From Paraphoma chrysanthemicola (taxonomy: Eukaryota; Ascomycota; Dothideomycetes; Pleosporales; Phaeosphaeriaceae), in the NCBI GenBank assembly GCA_020744225.1, contig JAGMWG010000007.1, positions 744,001 through 808,000 on the forward strand: a stretch of 64,000 nt of DNA. The letters run 5' to 3'. Below the pieces are notes generated by a model. The model searched no databases, had not been told where the DNA came from, and saw only the letters and a list, made by a program, of their open reading frames with translations. A program made the position numbers and the translations under genes. Of this stretch, positions 53,342 through 64,000 are shown piece by piece (positions within the stretch are counted from its first letter, which is position 1; the number at the start of each line of letters is the position of its first letter).

Positions 53342-55405
53342 CTAGAGCGCCCAGCTTCCCTTACGGACGGCAGTGCCCCGCCCACCGATCGGGAACTCTT
53401 CCTCCGCCATGTTGGGGTGCTGTCTGGCCCAGACTTGGATATATACCCGTAGTGCGCGCCATCGCATGCACGTCTCCTCGGTGATGGAGGTGTCGGTCAA
53501 ATTTCCGTCTTTACCCAAACGAATGTAGCCCCGAGATTCTGCGAGGTGGTCATCTTGTCGCAAGTCAAGCACCGAGATCTTGGAGATCTTGGATAGCTCA
53601 TCATCAAAAGGGCGGGCCATGGATGGATATCCCAGCGACAGATAGTTGTACACTTGGGTTACGAAGTCATCCGAGAAGTCTTCTGCGATGCTCTGCTCGA
53701 TGGCGAGCTTCTCATCAATGCCGCTAAAGTCTGTAGTAGACGCAGGAGGCGTCGGTGGCAACAAGCTCATCGCAGGAGTAGGACAAGGCGACAGAGGATT
53801 AGCCTTCTCATGCATTGGGGTTAATATCCCCGTGGGTCCACGCGGTGACTTGTCTCCGCCATTGACACACATCCCACCCCACAGACCGTGCGTGCTTGAA
53901 GCTCGACTGTTTGCAGTTGACCATAACGACGGTGTCGTGCTCGTTTGTCGGCCGTTGCCTTTTCCACACCACAAAGACTCTCCTTTCTCGGAAGCGGCCC
54001 GGGTTTGCTCAGAGAGGTAGCACATTGCCGTTCGAACAGCATCGCATCCTTGTGTGGGATCGAAGCGTGACGGCTCCGGAGAGTCACATCGGGGAAACTT
54101 GATATCCTTGCCCAGCATTGGTGGTCGCGCACCTTTGCGCATGCGCTCCAGCTCGGGATCCCTTGCATCATCTGCGAGCTTCTTGACTGTCGCTGGGTCC
54201 AAGTACCCGGCTGGGTTGCCGAATGGGTTGTAAGCAGGCCTCTTCTGCTGATTTGAAACAGTTGGCTGGTCAGCCTGGGGTTGTTTCTCTTTTTCGACGA
54301 GCTTCTTCTCTTGAAACTTCTGCATGGCGTTTAGCTCCCAGTTGATTTCCGTGAAGGAGGCGCCCTGCTCCCCCTTCGAATCACCAGAAACTGATTCTAG
54401 CTCTTCATCAACATAGTGGGCGACTGGTTCGTGGTAGTCATTGTTTGGGAAAGCAGCCATCGCTTGCTCTCTTAGTTGTCTCTCAGCAGCTTTGGCAGCA
54501 AGCTCTAACAAATAACCAGCTGATCTAGCATCAACGCTTTCACGTCTACGTGTGACCTCAGTGTACATGAACGAATGGTCCGGGGTTTCGAAGGCTGAGG
54601 TGGTAGGTGAGGGTGGGGCAGAAGCCTCAGATTCGGACGACTCGATTGTGTCTAATTCTGGAACACGGAAGGAGTGTTCCGATGAACTGAAATAAGAGCG
54701 CCGCCTTGCTAGCGGGCACGATGCATGGCCTTGTTGTATTTCCAGGAACAGCGGGTTCTGTGTGATGTCGATGTTGGGTGTGTTCATCGGCGGGGTCGGT
54801 GTGATGCCTAACATGCGTGCTCGCCTGGGACTAATGATATCGGGCGTCGCGTCTGTTTTATCAGAAGGATACAGAGCCGGCACGTTGTCGTTTGCCTTCC
54901 GTGATCGCTGTGCGGTCTCAATCAGCTGTGGAGAGAATCGACCCGTCGGACGCTTCAATACGGCTTTGGTTCGCCGATCGATGGCTGGTGAGGTTGCAGA
55001 CGGATCTGGCTTAGATCTTCGTGGTGAAATTTGCTGGTCCCATTCTTCCGCAAACCTTTGACGGCTTGGACTGCTTCTTGTCTTTGCTTCGGCCTGTTCT
55101 GGTGAGGATCGACGATTTGTCTTTTGAGAGGTCTCGATGGGCTCTGGGGCAAATCTGCGGTTAGTCCTCTTGGTTGTTTCGACTGGTTCAGGAGCAAATT
55201 TCCTGTTCGTTCTCTGAGAAGTTTCAACAGGCTGTGGCGTAAATTTGCGGTTCGTCTTGGTGCTGGTCTCGACAGGCTCCGGAAGGAATCTTCGCACTGG
55301 TCGAGCGCTCTCCTTCTTTTCCTCGGTATGCCTATCCTTGGATGACGACTTGGTCGTCTCGATAGGCTCGACTTTGAAGCGTCTTGGAGGTGCTACCGAC
55401 GCCAT
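53342..55405 (-). CDS. Conserved mould protein with N-terminal peptide repeats
   Basis: A single exon of 687 residues from MASVAPPRRFKVEPIETT. The first 100 residues hold about five units of the form (R)(K/R)F-x-P-E/Q-P-V/I-E-T, namely RRFKVEPIETT, RRFLPEPVETS, RKFTPQPVETS, RKFAPEPVETT and RRFAPEPIETS, spaced 15-23 residues; a late relative is GRFSPQLIETAQRSRK. The rest is Ser/Pro-rich with conserved-looking blocks NPLFLEIQ, RRESVDARSAGYLLELAAKA, AERQLREQAMAAFPNNDYHE and FVTQVYNYLSLGYPSMARPF. The function is unknown to me; the layout recurs widely in Pezizomycotina, so it is a core gene. The repeat units could be short linear motifs for docking. Confidence 0.8.
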   Translation of the reverse strand: MASVAPPRRFKVEPIETTKSSSKDRHTEEKKESARPVRRFLPEPVETSTKTNRKFTPQPVETSQRTNRKFAPEPVETTKRTNRRFAPEPIETSQKTNRRSSPEQAEAKTRSSPSRQRFAEEWDQQISPRRSKPDPSATSPAIDRRTKAVLKRPTGRFSPQLIETAQRSRKANDNVPALYPSDKTDATPDIISPRRARMLGITPTPPMNTPNIDITQNPLFLEIQQGHASCPLARRRSYFSSSEHSFRVPELDTIESSESEASAPPSPTTSAFETPDHSFMYTEVTRRRESVDARSAGYLLELAAKAAERQLREQAMAAFPNNDYHEPVAHYVDEELESVSGDSKGEQGASFTEINWELNAMQKFQEKKLVEKEKQPQADQPTVSNQQKRPAYNPFGNPAGYLDPATVKKLADDARDPELERMRKGARPPMLGKDIKFPRCDSPEPSRFDPTQGCDAVRTAMCYLSEQTRAASEKGESLWCGKGNGRQTSTTPSLWSTANSRASSTHGLWGGMCVNGGDKSPRGPTGILTPMHEKANPLSPCPTPAMSLLPPTPPASTTDFSGIDEKLAIEQSIAEDFSDDFVTQVYNYLSLGYPSMARPFDDELSKISKISVLDLRQDDHLAESRGYIRLGKDGNLTDTSITEETCMRWRALRVYIQVWARQHPNMAEEEFPIGGRGTAVRKGSWAL

Positions 55406-57630
55406 TGTGGTGCAGTTCTTATTCTTAAGCAAAAACGGCCCTTGTGTCCTCGCCCAAGCTTCAACTTGCTACTGCAGTGGCGTGATTGGTGTCGCCGACT
55501 ATATGCTCACACGTTGGTCGCCCGGCTTGACTAGTGCCACACCAAAAGTGTAGTGCGGATGCGCATGCGGATGCGGGGAAGGATATCGGGAAATTTCGGG
55601 AGCATGTAGTTGCACGCGACAGACATGTGTTACAAGCCAATTGCCACAGGTCCTCTGGGAGCAGGAGGCAGCCCTAAGCACATGCAGATAGCCTATGCCC
55701 CGGTCTTTATGTGGCCCGAGTCTGCCCGATGCACAAGTCTACAGCGCGCCAATGAAGGTCGTGAAAGGTGAGGTGGTTCAGCCTGTTCGCGGAATTTCAG
55801 AAATAATCGGACAGCCTGTACAAGTGTCAAAAGTGTTCCAGCTGAGCTCGTGTGGGTTGTGTGGCTGCAGAAGCTTACCAGTCCCCGTAGCGGGTGTCCC
55901 AGACTGCCAAAGACTTGTCGAACGGCGGAAAGCGTTTAAACTGAGGTATCTCGGGAACCATGTGAAATTCCACGAAGTGAACTGCGGATTGACGGTTGAT
56001 CCGGGGAGCAAGATGACGTAGCGCGGGTGGAGCAACTAGCAGTTGCGGAGCAAATCGCGGAGGTCGAGATGTCGCTCAGCAGTGGGGTAGCTGTCAAGTG
56101 TCTGAGTGTCAAAGTCCCTAGAGAGTGTGTTCCGGGACTTTTTGGTGGTCTGAGAGGCGCATTGACTTTATCAAGTCGTGTTTCTTGTTGAGACAAGGAT
56201 GCGCCTCGATTCGCGGCGCTCGTTGTCGGTCGGAGTGGGCCGTGCAAATCCAGATAGGACTGAATCTGGCTTCTGGATGCGTGTACACAGCGAGCGACCG
56301 AGAAGATATACGGGTTGCAGCAGCAAAAGGGGTGACGAAGGCTTTCTAAGGCATTGACACGCTGAAGCTGCCCGATGCGCATCCACCTGGCGATGCGCAC
56401 AGTGCGCTCAACGGTACCGGTAAGCCAACACTAAAACGGCCAGTCAGCAACCCTCGCATCTCCCGGCCACTTGATTCGCTCCGCACTGCAAGACGGAGAG
56501 GCGGAGCGGACTGCGTGGGTCAAGGGCTGAGACCAGCCTTTCGGATTGCACTCGTGGAGCATCGGAAGCCTTTCGCGATAGCCTTCGCCCTGGGGGATCT
56601 GCACCTTTGCATGTGCTCCACCACGCGAATCCTCTGTCCCACACGGGCAGGACGGCGCACGCGTTTGACACGTGAAGAGCGTCCGAGTATCGCTATGGGT
56701 CTTGCAACTTCGTCGTGTGGCTGCGCCGTGCAAAGTTACACAACATTGTTTTTGTGGGCCTGCTCATGACGCGGCAATCTTGTGCCAGATAGAGGTCCCT
56801 CCACGCGAATAAAGCCGCAACTTCAATCTCCTCCTGGCCAGCTGATGGCTTCCCTTGCAGCCATGCATCTCTCACGGTTGCAAGCCATGTTCTCCCACTT
56901 CCAAGAGGTCGCTTCCATTGCCCATATTCTGCGGGATGCGTCCCGGTCTGCCCACGCACGGCACGCAACCGCATGAGACACAAAAATCCCGCAGTGTGAA
57001 GAAGGAAATAGATGCGGGGGGATGACAGTTTGACAACGACCATACATGGAAAGAGCAATCATGAGCGTGACTGTCGCGTGTGGAAACCGATTTCGGAAGG
57101 TGTATCATCGTCCTCTTTAACAAATCTTCCGTCTTCACCCTACACCGTGGCTATACCTCAGCCGTAGCACAAGCGATTCGCTGCAATGCTGCCAGCAATA
57201 TCGCACAATAAGTGCTCATGCTCGATAAGTCGATCTACTTTCGCGAAGCCGCTCCGAACCCAATCTGTGTGGAGGAAGAAGGCACGCCGGCAAGGCTCCC
57301 GAAACCACCACCCTCACAACTTCTAAGCTCCAAACAAGATTCAAGCGAGCGAATCAAAACAACCGACAAGCATTTAATGAGTAAGAGTATATTGTATAGG
57401 CTGCTTATATCACACAAGCAACGACCGACTCCTGACGCCGAACATGCTGGGTATATCGAAAACAGTCTGCCAGCCTATGTTCACAGCTACCACGCGAATT
57501 GCGAATGGCCCAAACGGGCACTTATGATCAAGAAAATGAAATGAGTACATGTCAGACGAACGGTCACCCTGATGAAAAGATGCGTCGGAAGGCTCGATCG
57601 AGAAAATAGACACGGCCCGGCTCGACCAGC
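55406..57630. other. Gene-poor region, 2.2 kb
   Basis: No gene on either strand is supported. Several short frames (55695-56021, 56515-56769, 57212-57544 on plus; 55936-56400 on minus) are of mixed composition without a recognisable domain. It holds the promoter of the 55405 gene. Confidence 0.45.
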
Positions 57631-58296
57631 TTAGATGTGCAACACCATGTCGTCACGAATGGCCATGTGGCGGTATGGATTGCCTCGGCAATGCTCATAC
57701 TGGGCGGAGAGTCTCAGAGGAGGTACACGGAACAGGGTACTGGACGGCGCTGGTCCCGCCCGGTCACCTTCGGGATATTGGTGAAGAAGGCCTTCCATCC
57801 TGTCAGAAATTCCTCTCAACACATCAGACACGTTGAAGTCAATGATGCGTCTCCCATCGCAAGTGATATCGCTGTGAGCTCCGCTCGAGGCTCCGTCTTC
57901 CTGACTGCCCGCTCCATCGGGGCTCATGTATTGATGTGATGATATAGAGGAGTGTTCATCGACCATTAGGAACTGTGGGCGTCGCAAGTTGTTTTCGAGA
58001 TACGCTATCGTTTGCGCCCCATCTTCGGCCTCAACCACGATAGCCACTTCATCCTGCTGCTCTGCATCTTCACCATCATCATCATCTGCATCGAGGAGCG
58101 ACGATGCATCCTCCTCGGCATCAACCAACGTAGGCGTATTGCTCTCGCCACCTCCACCTTCATCGTCCCCTGCACTGGGTTCACAGCAACCCCAACCGCA
58201 CCGATACCCGCAACTGGACTCATTGAACTGTGGAGGCCTGTTCGAAGACACCTCTGGTTCTGAATGATACGCTTCATCATTGGGATATGAGTCCAT
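57631..58296 (-). CDS. Unknown acidic protein with Cys cluster
   Basis: A single exon of 221 residues from MDSYPNDEAYHSEPEVSSNR, with an alternative ATG at 58365. A Cys-rich patch (CGYRCGWGCCEPSAGDDEGG) is followed by a long acidic run (LDADDDDGEDAEQQDEVAIV). A more ordered stretch follows (TIAYLENNLRRPQFLMVDEH). The C terminus has IIDFNVSDVLRGISDRMEGL. Composition suggests a mostly disordered protein. I do not recognise a family. The gene stands alone between gene-poor flanks. Confidence 0.45.
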   Translation of the reverse strand: MDSYPNDEAYHSEPEVSSNRPPQFNESSCGYRCGWGCCEPSAGDDEGGGGESNTPTLVDAEEDASSLLDADDDDGEDAEQQDEVAIVVEAEDGAQTIAYLENNLRRPQFLMVDEHSSISSHQYMSPDGAGSQEDGASSGAHSDITCDGRRIIDFNVSDVLRGISDRMEGLLHQYPEGDRAGPAPSSTLFRVPPLRLSAQYEHCRGNPYRHMAIRDDMVLHI

Positions 58297-60281
58297 GGTG
58301 AGACGAAGGGTGAGAACGAGACGCCGAATGAGCGGTGCTTTTCCTGGAGACGGCGTTAGCACCATACCTCATGAACAGGTGGGCTTGGTTTCTGGAAGAA
58401 GCTCCACGGCCAGACACGGATCGTGCCACGACATGGAAGACCTACCTATAGCGCCTGATTGCGGAACGAACGCTCGACAATTACACCAGAGTCGTCCAGC
58501 GATCTTCAATTGGATGGATGTTGTACACTACTTCCGACAAGCTAACATCAAACGCTGCTAATTGGAAGGGCACTACTAATACAAGCATATAGGTGTCCGC
58601 AAATAAGGGGGGAAAACGTGCGAAAGATTGCTGGACGAACAAGCGCCTACGCACAACTCTTATGGTGCGTGTCTACCTGAGGGGTCGAAAAATGTCAAAC
58701 TTTCTGGAGAGTGACACAACGTGGCGCGCGGTCCTGTGACCGAACACGTTGTCATCTTAGTAGTGAGTTATTCGTCCAAATACACTTCCAACCAATATGA
58801 CTGGATAGAACACTGTGCTTACTCTGCAGCTCCTGTAGCACAGGGCCATCGGCACATCAACATCCCCGAATTTCCAGAATGTTACCTGCGTCTACGACTC
58901 GGGCACGTGTGCCATGAAACAAAACGTTGCTGCTGTATTCGCGAGTATCCTCAAATATCCTCTCGGCAGAAGCGTACTCGCGGTACAAAGAGACCGAATG
59001 TAGCCGCACCGGTCACCTTCGATAGGTCTTTTTTTCGCACATCATCAGGGTCCACGTTGGACATTTCGCAGCTTGATGACGTGCTGTTTGGGATGCGACG
59101 ACGGTAAGCGTTTCCCCACACTTCAGGTGTTAGCCTCAGGCGCCGACAGATCGGACGACTACTGGGACACGTACTCCCGCCATGCTGGATCAGGCCACTG
59201 GAGGCCGCCTACGCGCCCTGTTTGGTGCTTGGGCGCCGCCGGTGTGCGATGCATAGGCATACGAGTGGTAAGCATGTTTGCTTGCAGGACTTTGGTGGCG
59301 CAGAACCGACCCCTCATTGGGTGCCCCGTCCTATCACAATGCTACACTCTTCTAGCAACACATCTGTCACATGCGTTTGTGCGACCTGAACACCTTTATA
59401 TTTGGACAACGGCCATTTATTCGGAGAAATGTCTACGGGCTAAGGGAGATGATCGTGAACCATACTGAACCATTGTAACGGCCGTAAACGTCCTGCAAAG
59501 ATGCAATGAATTCAGTCTGCAGTTTGGGGGGTGGAGCAGCGCCCTGCCTTGGAATAAAGACCGAGGTATGACTTGGAAACATTGTCTCAAAAGTTGCGCT
59601 TTCACAGTCGTGGATATTAGCCTCAGGCAACCATTCGACTTCTACAATCATCTCGCGTCATGCCCTGCATTGCAGTCAGGAAACCTGCATTTGAGCTTCA
59701 CCAAAAACATTCAATTGACCGCGACTGGCCCGCTCAAGCACGGATACTGACGCGAGTCTGGCACTTGCGCAGTAATTAATCTAGGTTCACAACGTAGGAG
59801 GCGCTACCTGCTCACACCAAACAGTCTTTACGCTTCGAGGTTGGTCATTGAAAGATAGCTCCCGTGACAATGGATATCCACAGCTGCACACACTCACACA
59901 ATTATCGACGCTGGGCGGTCGGTCGGACCATCGCTTGCACGCCTGCGCTCTGTGATAATGCAGGTGTGACTCAGGCATTCTCGTATTCCGCGAAATAAAG
60001 TGGAAATCAGCTGACTCCGCGTTCCTTGCGCGTACCAAGTGGCGTTCCTCGTGCCCCTCATTCGCTGTAACGCGGTGGGCCTGACACGCACCTCACGACG
60101 CCAGTCGCCCGCCTCCAGCTAGAGAAGGTCGCATTGTGCACCTCACGATAAGAGCAAGGGCGGGAGGGTGTACATAAAAGATGTGTTAGTGCCTGACTTT
60201 TAGGCCAGCTTGCCAACTCTTTGTTACTGCACCTTCAACTCACCCTACTCAAACAAAACGACCACAATCCAATCTCACAGA
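58297..60281. other. Gene-poor region, 2 kb
   Basis: No gene with homology support was seen. A plus-strand frame at 58721-59107 and a minus-strand one at 59433-59651 (LQTEFIASLQDVYGRYNGSV) are the least unlikely, but neither has a recognised family. The promoter of GFA gene A lies at the right end. Confidence 0.45.
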
Positions 60282-61022
60282 ATGTCGGACACTACAAAGA
60301 CTGACGGCTCGTTGCCTACTGCACCAGATGCCGAAGCGCCCAAGCAGACCTGTACGTGGCCACCCTCGGTCCTTCGACACTATTTCTGTCTTTTGAGCCC
60401 ACAAGCAAACACGGCACTCCCCCAGCTCTCTAACAAGCCGTAGATAGCGCCGCATGCCATTGTGGTGCCTTCAAGTACACGGTGACCGCGTCCCCACCCC
60501 TTGATCAGGCCGAAGTCATGGGTATGCATCAAAATACACGCACCATGCGACATCGTCGCTGAACACCTCACCGCAGAATGCAACTGCAGCATCTGCACAC
60601 GCAACGGATACATGTTCATCTATCCGCCCAACGAGAACATCTCATTCACCAAGGGCGATATCACCGAGTTCCGCGTACGTCAGTCGCCAAGTTTGCTGCC
60701 TGACATTCGGCTTCAGACGGTTCTCTTTCACCAAGTAGCCGTACACTGACTATATCCGTAGTCCTACACATTTGGTCCCAAGCCCAAGGTCGCGCATTAC
60801 TTCTGCAGCACATGCGGTGCTAGCTGTATGGCTCGTAGCATCGGTACGTGCATCAATCTAGATACCATTGAGTCCTCCGAGTACTGAGTGCAAACGCAAC
60901 CAATAGATCCGAATTTCTTCGCCGGCATAACATGCATGAATGTGCGCATGTTCGAAGATGTCGACCTCAAGAGCCTGAAGATCAAGTTCGCGGATGGCAA
61001 GAGCTACAAACAGGAGGAGTAG
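60282..61022 (+). CDS. GFA-family zinc protein (CENP-V/GFA), copy A
   Basis: GFA-family proteins bind zinc through Cys clusters and relate to glutathione-dependent formaldehyde-activating enzyme; many fungal members have unknown substrates. Exons 60282-60351, 60444-60521, 60577-60674, 60762-60843 and 60907-61022 give 147 residues. Zinc motifs are CHCGAFKYTV, CNCSICTRNGYMF and CSTCGASCMARS. The splice ITEFR|SYTFGPKPKVAHYFCSTC lies between the second and third clusters. NFFAGITCMNVRMFEDVDL is the family's C-terminal block. There is no signal peptide, so it is cytosolic. All four introns have GTACGT/GTATGC donors and CCGTAG/CCGCAG/AATAG acceptors. It is in tandem with copy B, 363 nt away. Confidence 0.9.
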
Positions 61023-61385
61023 TGAAGGGCGCAGAAGGGCTACAGACTAAGTAATCAGCGGAATGGAGTTGGTGGAGGACATGCTGGACGATGTGTCGTA
61101 CACCGCCCTTGGCGTGTAATGCAACACTATCATAATCATACATCTGGGAAGGTGACACAAGGTTTACACATCTTAGCATGTACAAGAAGCTGATGCCTAG
61201 ATCCTTATCTTACATGCATGCACACCTTATCCTTCCAGACATCCCATAGACACCAGCTCCTTCGCGATATCAGGCATCAACTTAACAATACACTCCACCT
61301 TCCCTTCCCTTCCTTCCCATCGCCTCCTATCTCTAGTCCCAACCACAACTACCAAGAACTACACTTCCACCCACTATTCCACAGA
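61023..61385. other. Intergenic between GFA copies
   Basis: About 360 nt. The last 150 nt are pyrimidine-rich (CTTCCCTTCCCTTCC), a common fungal promoter feature. Confidence 0.5.
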
Positions 61386-61926
61386 ATGTCTCCATCAAAC
61401 CCACCACCACCCACCCCCCTTCCCCCACATCCAGACCTCATCCCGTGCCCCCCATCGCCCACAGCTCCCCGCGAAACATACACAGCATCATGCCACTGCG
61501 GCGCGTTCACGTACACCGTAACCGCAAGTCCTCCGCTCTCAGACCCGAGCGCTACAATCTCGTCGTGTAATTGCAGCATCTGCACGCGCAATGGCGGTCT
61601 GATGATCTACGTCCCGAACGAAGCTATTCATTTCACCAATGGGGCAATCGAGGGATTCAAGGTGCGTGGCATGAAAATTGAATACAAGCCGACGGCTCGG
61701 CTTCGATAACGGGAGACTGATCGAGGGTGTGATTTAGGCGTATACATTTGGCCCCGTGTGTAAAATCGCGCATTACTTTTGTGCGACGTGTGGATCTAGT
61801 TGTTTGGCGCGGAGTGTGCAACCGGGGTTCTTTGACGGAATGACGTGTGTGAATGTGCGTATGTTGGAGGATAAGAGGGTGTGGGAAGGGGTGCAGAAGA
61901 AGTATGTTGATGGAGCGGCGCTTTGA
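61386..61926 (+). CDS. GFA-family zinc protein (CENP-V/GFA), copy B
   Basis: Exons 61386-61661 and 61738-61926 give 154 residues. It has a Pro-rich leader (MSPSNPPPPTPLPPHPD) not present in copy A. Zinc motifs match copy A: CHCGAFTYTV, CNCSICTRNGGLMI and CATCGSSCLARS. The single intron sits at IEGFK|AYTFGPVCKIAHYFC, the exact place of copy A's third intron. The other three copy A introns are absent here. The end block is GFFDGMTCVNVRMLED. The pair is a tandem duplication, and the intron number differs after it. Confidence 0.88.
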
Positions 61927-62094
61927 AGTATCGCGAAGCGAAGATTTGGGGAAGAGACGAGGTATAGTCAAGATTCGACTTTTTGTTTCTTGCATAGTTG
62001 CATTTCTATGTAATACAAAGCATGAAAAACATCTCGGACTCCTATCTTTAACTTTGTGAATCTCCATGCCTCTTCATAAACTCTCAGACGTAAA

Positions 62095-64000
62095 CTACTC
62101 TAGCTTCAAGCTCTCAAACTGCTCGATGCTAGCTTGCCAATTCCTCGCCTCGGTCTCGGCGTCGCGCAACTTGCTGCGCTCCTGCTCCTTGACCACGTCG
62201 CTGACCTTCTCTTCCCACTCGGCGTCCATGATCTTCTTTTGGCGCGTGATGGTCTCGGTCGCCTTGCCAAGTCGCTCTTGGGCCTTGGTGATCTCCTTGT
62301 CAATTTCGATGCGGCCCTTGACGTCAAGGTACGCAGTGGCTGATGAGCCGATGGTGTACACGGCGCAACCTGTCGGAGCAGGGTCTGACGGCGACAAGAT
62401 GGAGATCTCCGAGACGGTCTTGCCGGCGAGAGATTTGATCGACGGTAGAGATGTCGAGGCAGAGAGGGTCGTATGTGCGGAGTCATCGAGTGATTGGATG
62501 TAAGTTTTCGCGCCCTCCTTGATGGCGTATTCCGCAGTCAGGGATCGCAGACCCTTTGCAGAGTCGACAAGCAGCTCATATTCGTTCTCGGCAGCCAGGT
62601 CATCGAATTCCTCACGGTATTGTGGGAACGCCGCAACGGTGATAGAAGGTGTCTTGTCGCCCTCTCGTCGCGGCAGACGCTGCCATAGCTCTTCTGTGAG
62701 GAAAGGCATGAAGGGATGGATCATGTTCAGACCACCTTCAATGGCAGTGTACAGAGTCTGCTTGGCGCTCTCCTTCTCCTCCTCGCTACCCTCATCGAAG
62801 ATGGCTTTGCTGTTCTCGATATACGTGTCGCAGAGGAACTACTGTTGTTAGCATGATACTGGCGCAGTAGATTTCCACGACTCACTTCATAGAAGTACTT
62901 GTAAGCAACCTGTGTCGCCAAAGAAAATTCGCGCTTGTCCAAGTGCTGGTTGATCCTCTTTGAAGCAATTGTGAGCTTGTGAAGAATCCATCTCTCGGGT
63001 AGTGACTCTTTTCCTGACTTCTCGATCTTTGCGCGAGGCGTGAAGTCGCCCAACCGTCCCAGCACGTACTTGGTCGCTTGGTAGATCTTGTTGCAGAATC
63101 TCCTGTATCCGTGGATGACAGCGACATCGAATGAAATGTCGCCTCCACCCGTGGTGTATCCAACCAAGGACATGCGCAGAGCATCAGCACCGCACTCAGG
63201 AATACCTTGCGGGAACGAGGTCTTTTGGTATTTCTCCGCAGTCTTGAGTTCCTTGGGATCCAGGTTACCATTTCGGAGCTGATCATGGAGCTTCTCTAGC
63301 GTGATGCCATCCATGATATCGACGGGGTCGATGACGTTGCCGAGCGACTTTGACATCTTCCTGCCTTCGGAGTCACGAATCAGCGAGTGGCAGTAGACCT
63401 CGTTGAATGGAATCTTTCCGGTCAGATGCAGCGACAGCATAATCATCCTAGCAACCCAGAAGAACAAAATGTCCCATCCAGTCTCTAGGACAGAAGTTGG
63501 GAAAAGCTTGTCGAAGTCCACGGTTTTCTCGGGCCATCCGAGAGTACTGAACGGCCACAGTCCCGAGGAGAACCAGGTATCGAGAACATCCTCGTCCCGC
63601 TCAAGCGTGAACTTCTTGCCTGGGAACTTCTCTTCAGCCTTCTTCCGCGCCTCCTCTTCTGTTCGACCTGTGACCCAGTGTTCGTTCTGACTCCTGTCGC
63701 CCTGGCTACCTTCAAATTCCACGAAGTAAGCAGGAATTTGATGGCCCCACCACAACTGTCGCGAAAGGCACCAATCCTGGATGTTGTTCATCCAATGCTT
63801 GTAGATTTTCTCTGATGTCGCAGGCATGATCTTGAGCTCGCCCTTCTCAACGACCTCGATAGCGGGCTTAGCTAGGCTTTCCATGCTCATCCACCACTGA
63901 GGTTTCATGATAGGCTCGATGACGTCGCTCGATCTCGAGCAAATGGGCACCTTCATCGCGTTGTCCTCCTTCTTGACGAACAGACCCTTCTCTTCCAAAG
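62095..64000 (-). CDS. VAS1: Valyl-tRNA synthetase (3' part; continues beyond right edge)
   Basis: This class I synthetase charges tRNA-Val in cytosol and, in yeast, mitochondria from one gene. Exons in the window (minus) are up to 62886, then 62838-62095; the gene start lies beyond 64000. The 47-nt intron (GTGAGT...CAGTAG) joins KYFYE and FLCDTYIENSKAIF. Family blocks are seen: NNIQDWCLSRQLWWGHQIPA, FSSGLWPFSTLGWP, DILFFWVARMIMLSLHLTG, the KMSKS loop RKMSKSLGNVIDP and MIHPFMPFLTEELWQRLP. A C-terminal valyl-type coiled-coil (KGRIEIDKEITKAQERLG...) closes it. About 618 residues are present of roughly 1050-1100. Confidence 0.97.

Noticed and set aside
55936..56400. 154-residue minus-strand frame
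   Set aside because: Low-complexity Ser/Thr/Arg composition with overlapping frames on the other strand; no domain.
1..64000. Secondary-metabolite cluster, Starship or other large mobile element
   Set aside because: No PKS/NRPS, tyrosine recombinase (DUF3435) or reverse transcriptase coding was seen on either strand.

Overview
This is nuclear DNA of a filamentous ascomycete (Pezizomycotina). Most genes carry 45-70 nt introns with GT...AG borders. The gene set is typical of moulds: two heterokaryon-incompatibility (HET) proteins, a fungal rhodopsin-like membrane receptor, 2EXR/F-box-like proteins, GPI-type surface proteins, Cgr1, the ornithine carrier AmcA/Ort1, FAN1 and PXMP4. Several uncharacterised membrane families look like those of Dothideomycetes, but that placement is an inference. 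No rRNA, tRNA, CRISPR array, intact transposon or secondary-metabolite cluster was seen. Introns were placed by hand from splice sites and reading frame; exon coordinates are in each entry.

Layout: 0-9.3 kb holds a partial gene, a membrane protein, a choline/ethanolamine phosphotransferase (2347-3960), a 659-aa fungal membrane protein and two unknowns. 9.4-16.1 kb is accessory DNA: a gene and its broken duplicate, a HET protein with an embedded WW-like module, and two decayed copies of a short repeat whose differences in the best-aligned stretch are all transitions, as repeat-induced point mutation would leave. 16-31.7 kb is mostly minus-strand genes: a 771-aa SesA/NLR-N-like protein with a split zinc ribbon, PXMP4, a 1211-aa HET protein and the ornithine carrier. 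It ends with plus-strand CGR1 and a coiled-coil tail-anchored protein.

32-43 kb is the least ordinary part. It holds a GPI-type protein, two zinc-finger paralogues lying in a 3.5-kb-spaced segmental duplication, perfect or near-perfect hairpins, a 148-nt inverted repeat, a seven-copy minisatellite, and at least twelve same-strand copies of a 14-nt element (GCGGCCWCCAATCA). The element is placed equivalently upstream of both zinc-finger paralogues and is clustered nearby. 39.7-42.3 kb encodes an 831-aa polyproline protein of unknown role.

44-64 kb returns to core genes: 2EXR-like proteins, FAN1 nuclease, the rhodopsin-like receptor, a conserved protein with N-terminal peptide repeats, a tandem pair of GFA-family zinc proteins that differ in intron number, and the 3' part of valyl-tRNA synthetase running off the right edge.
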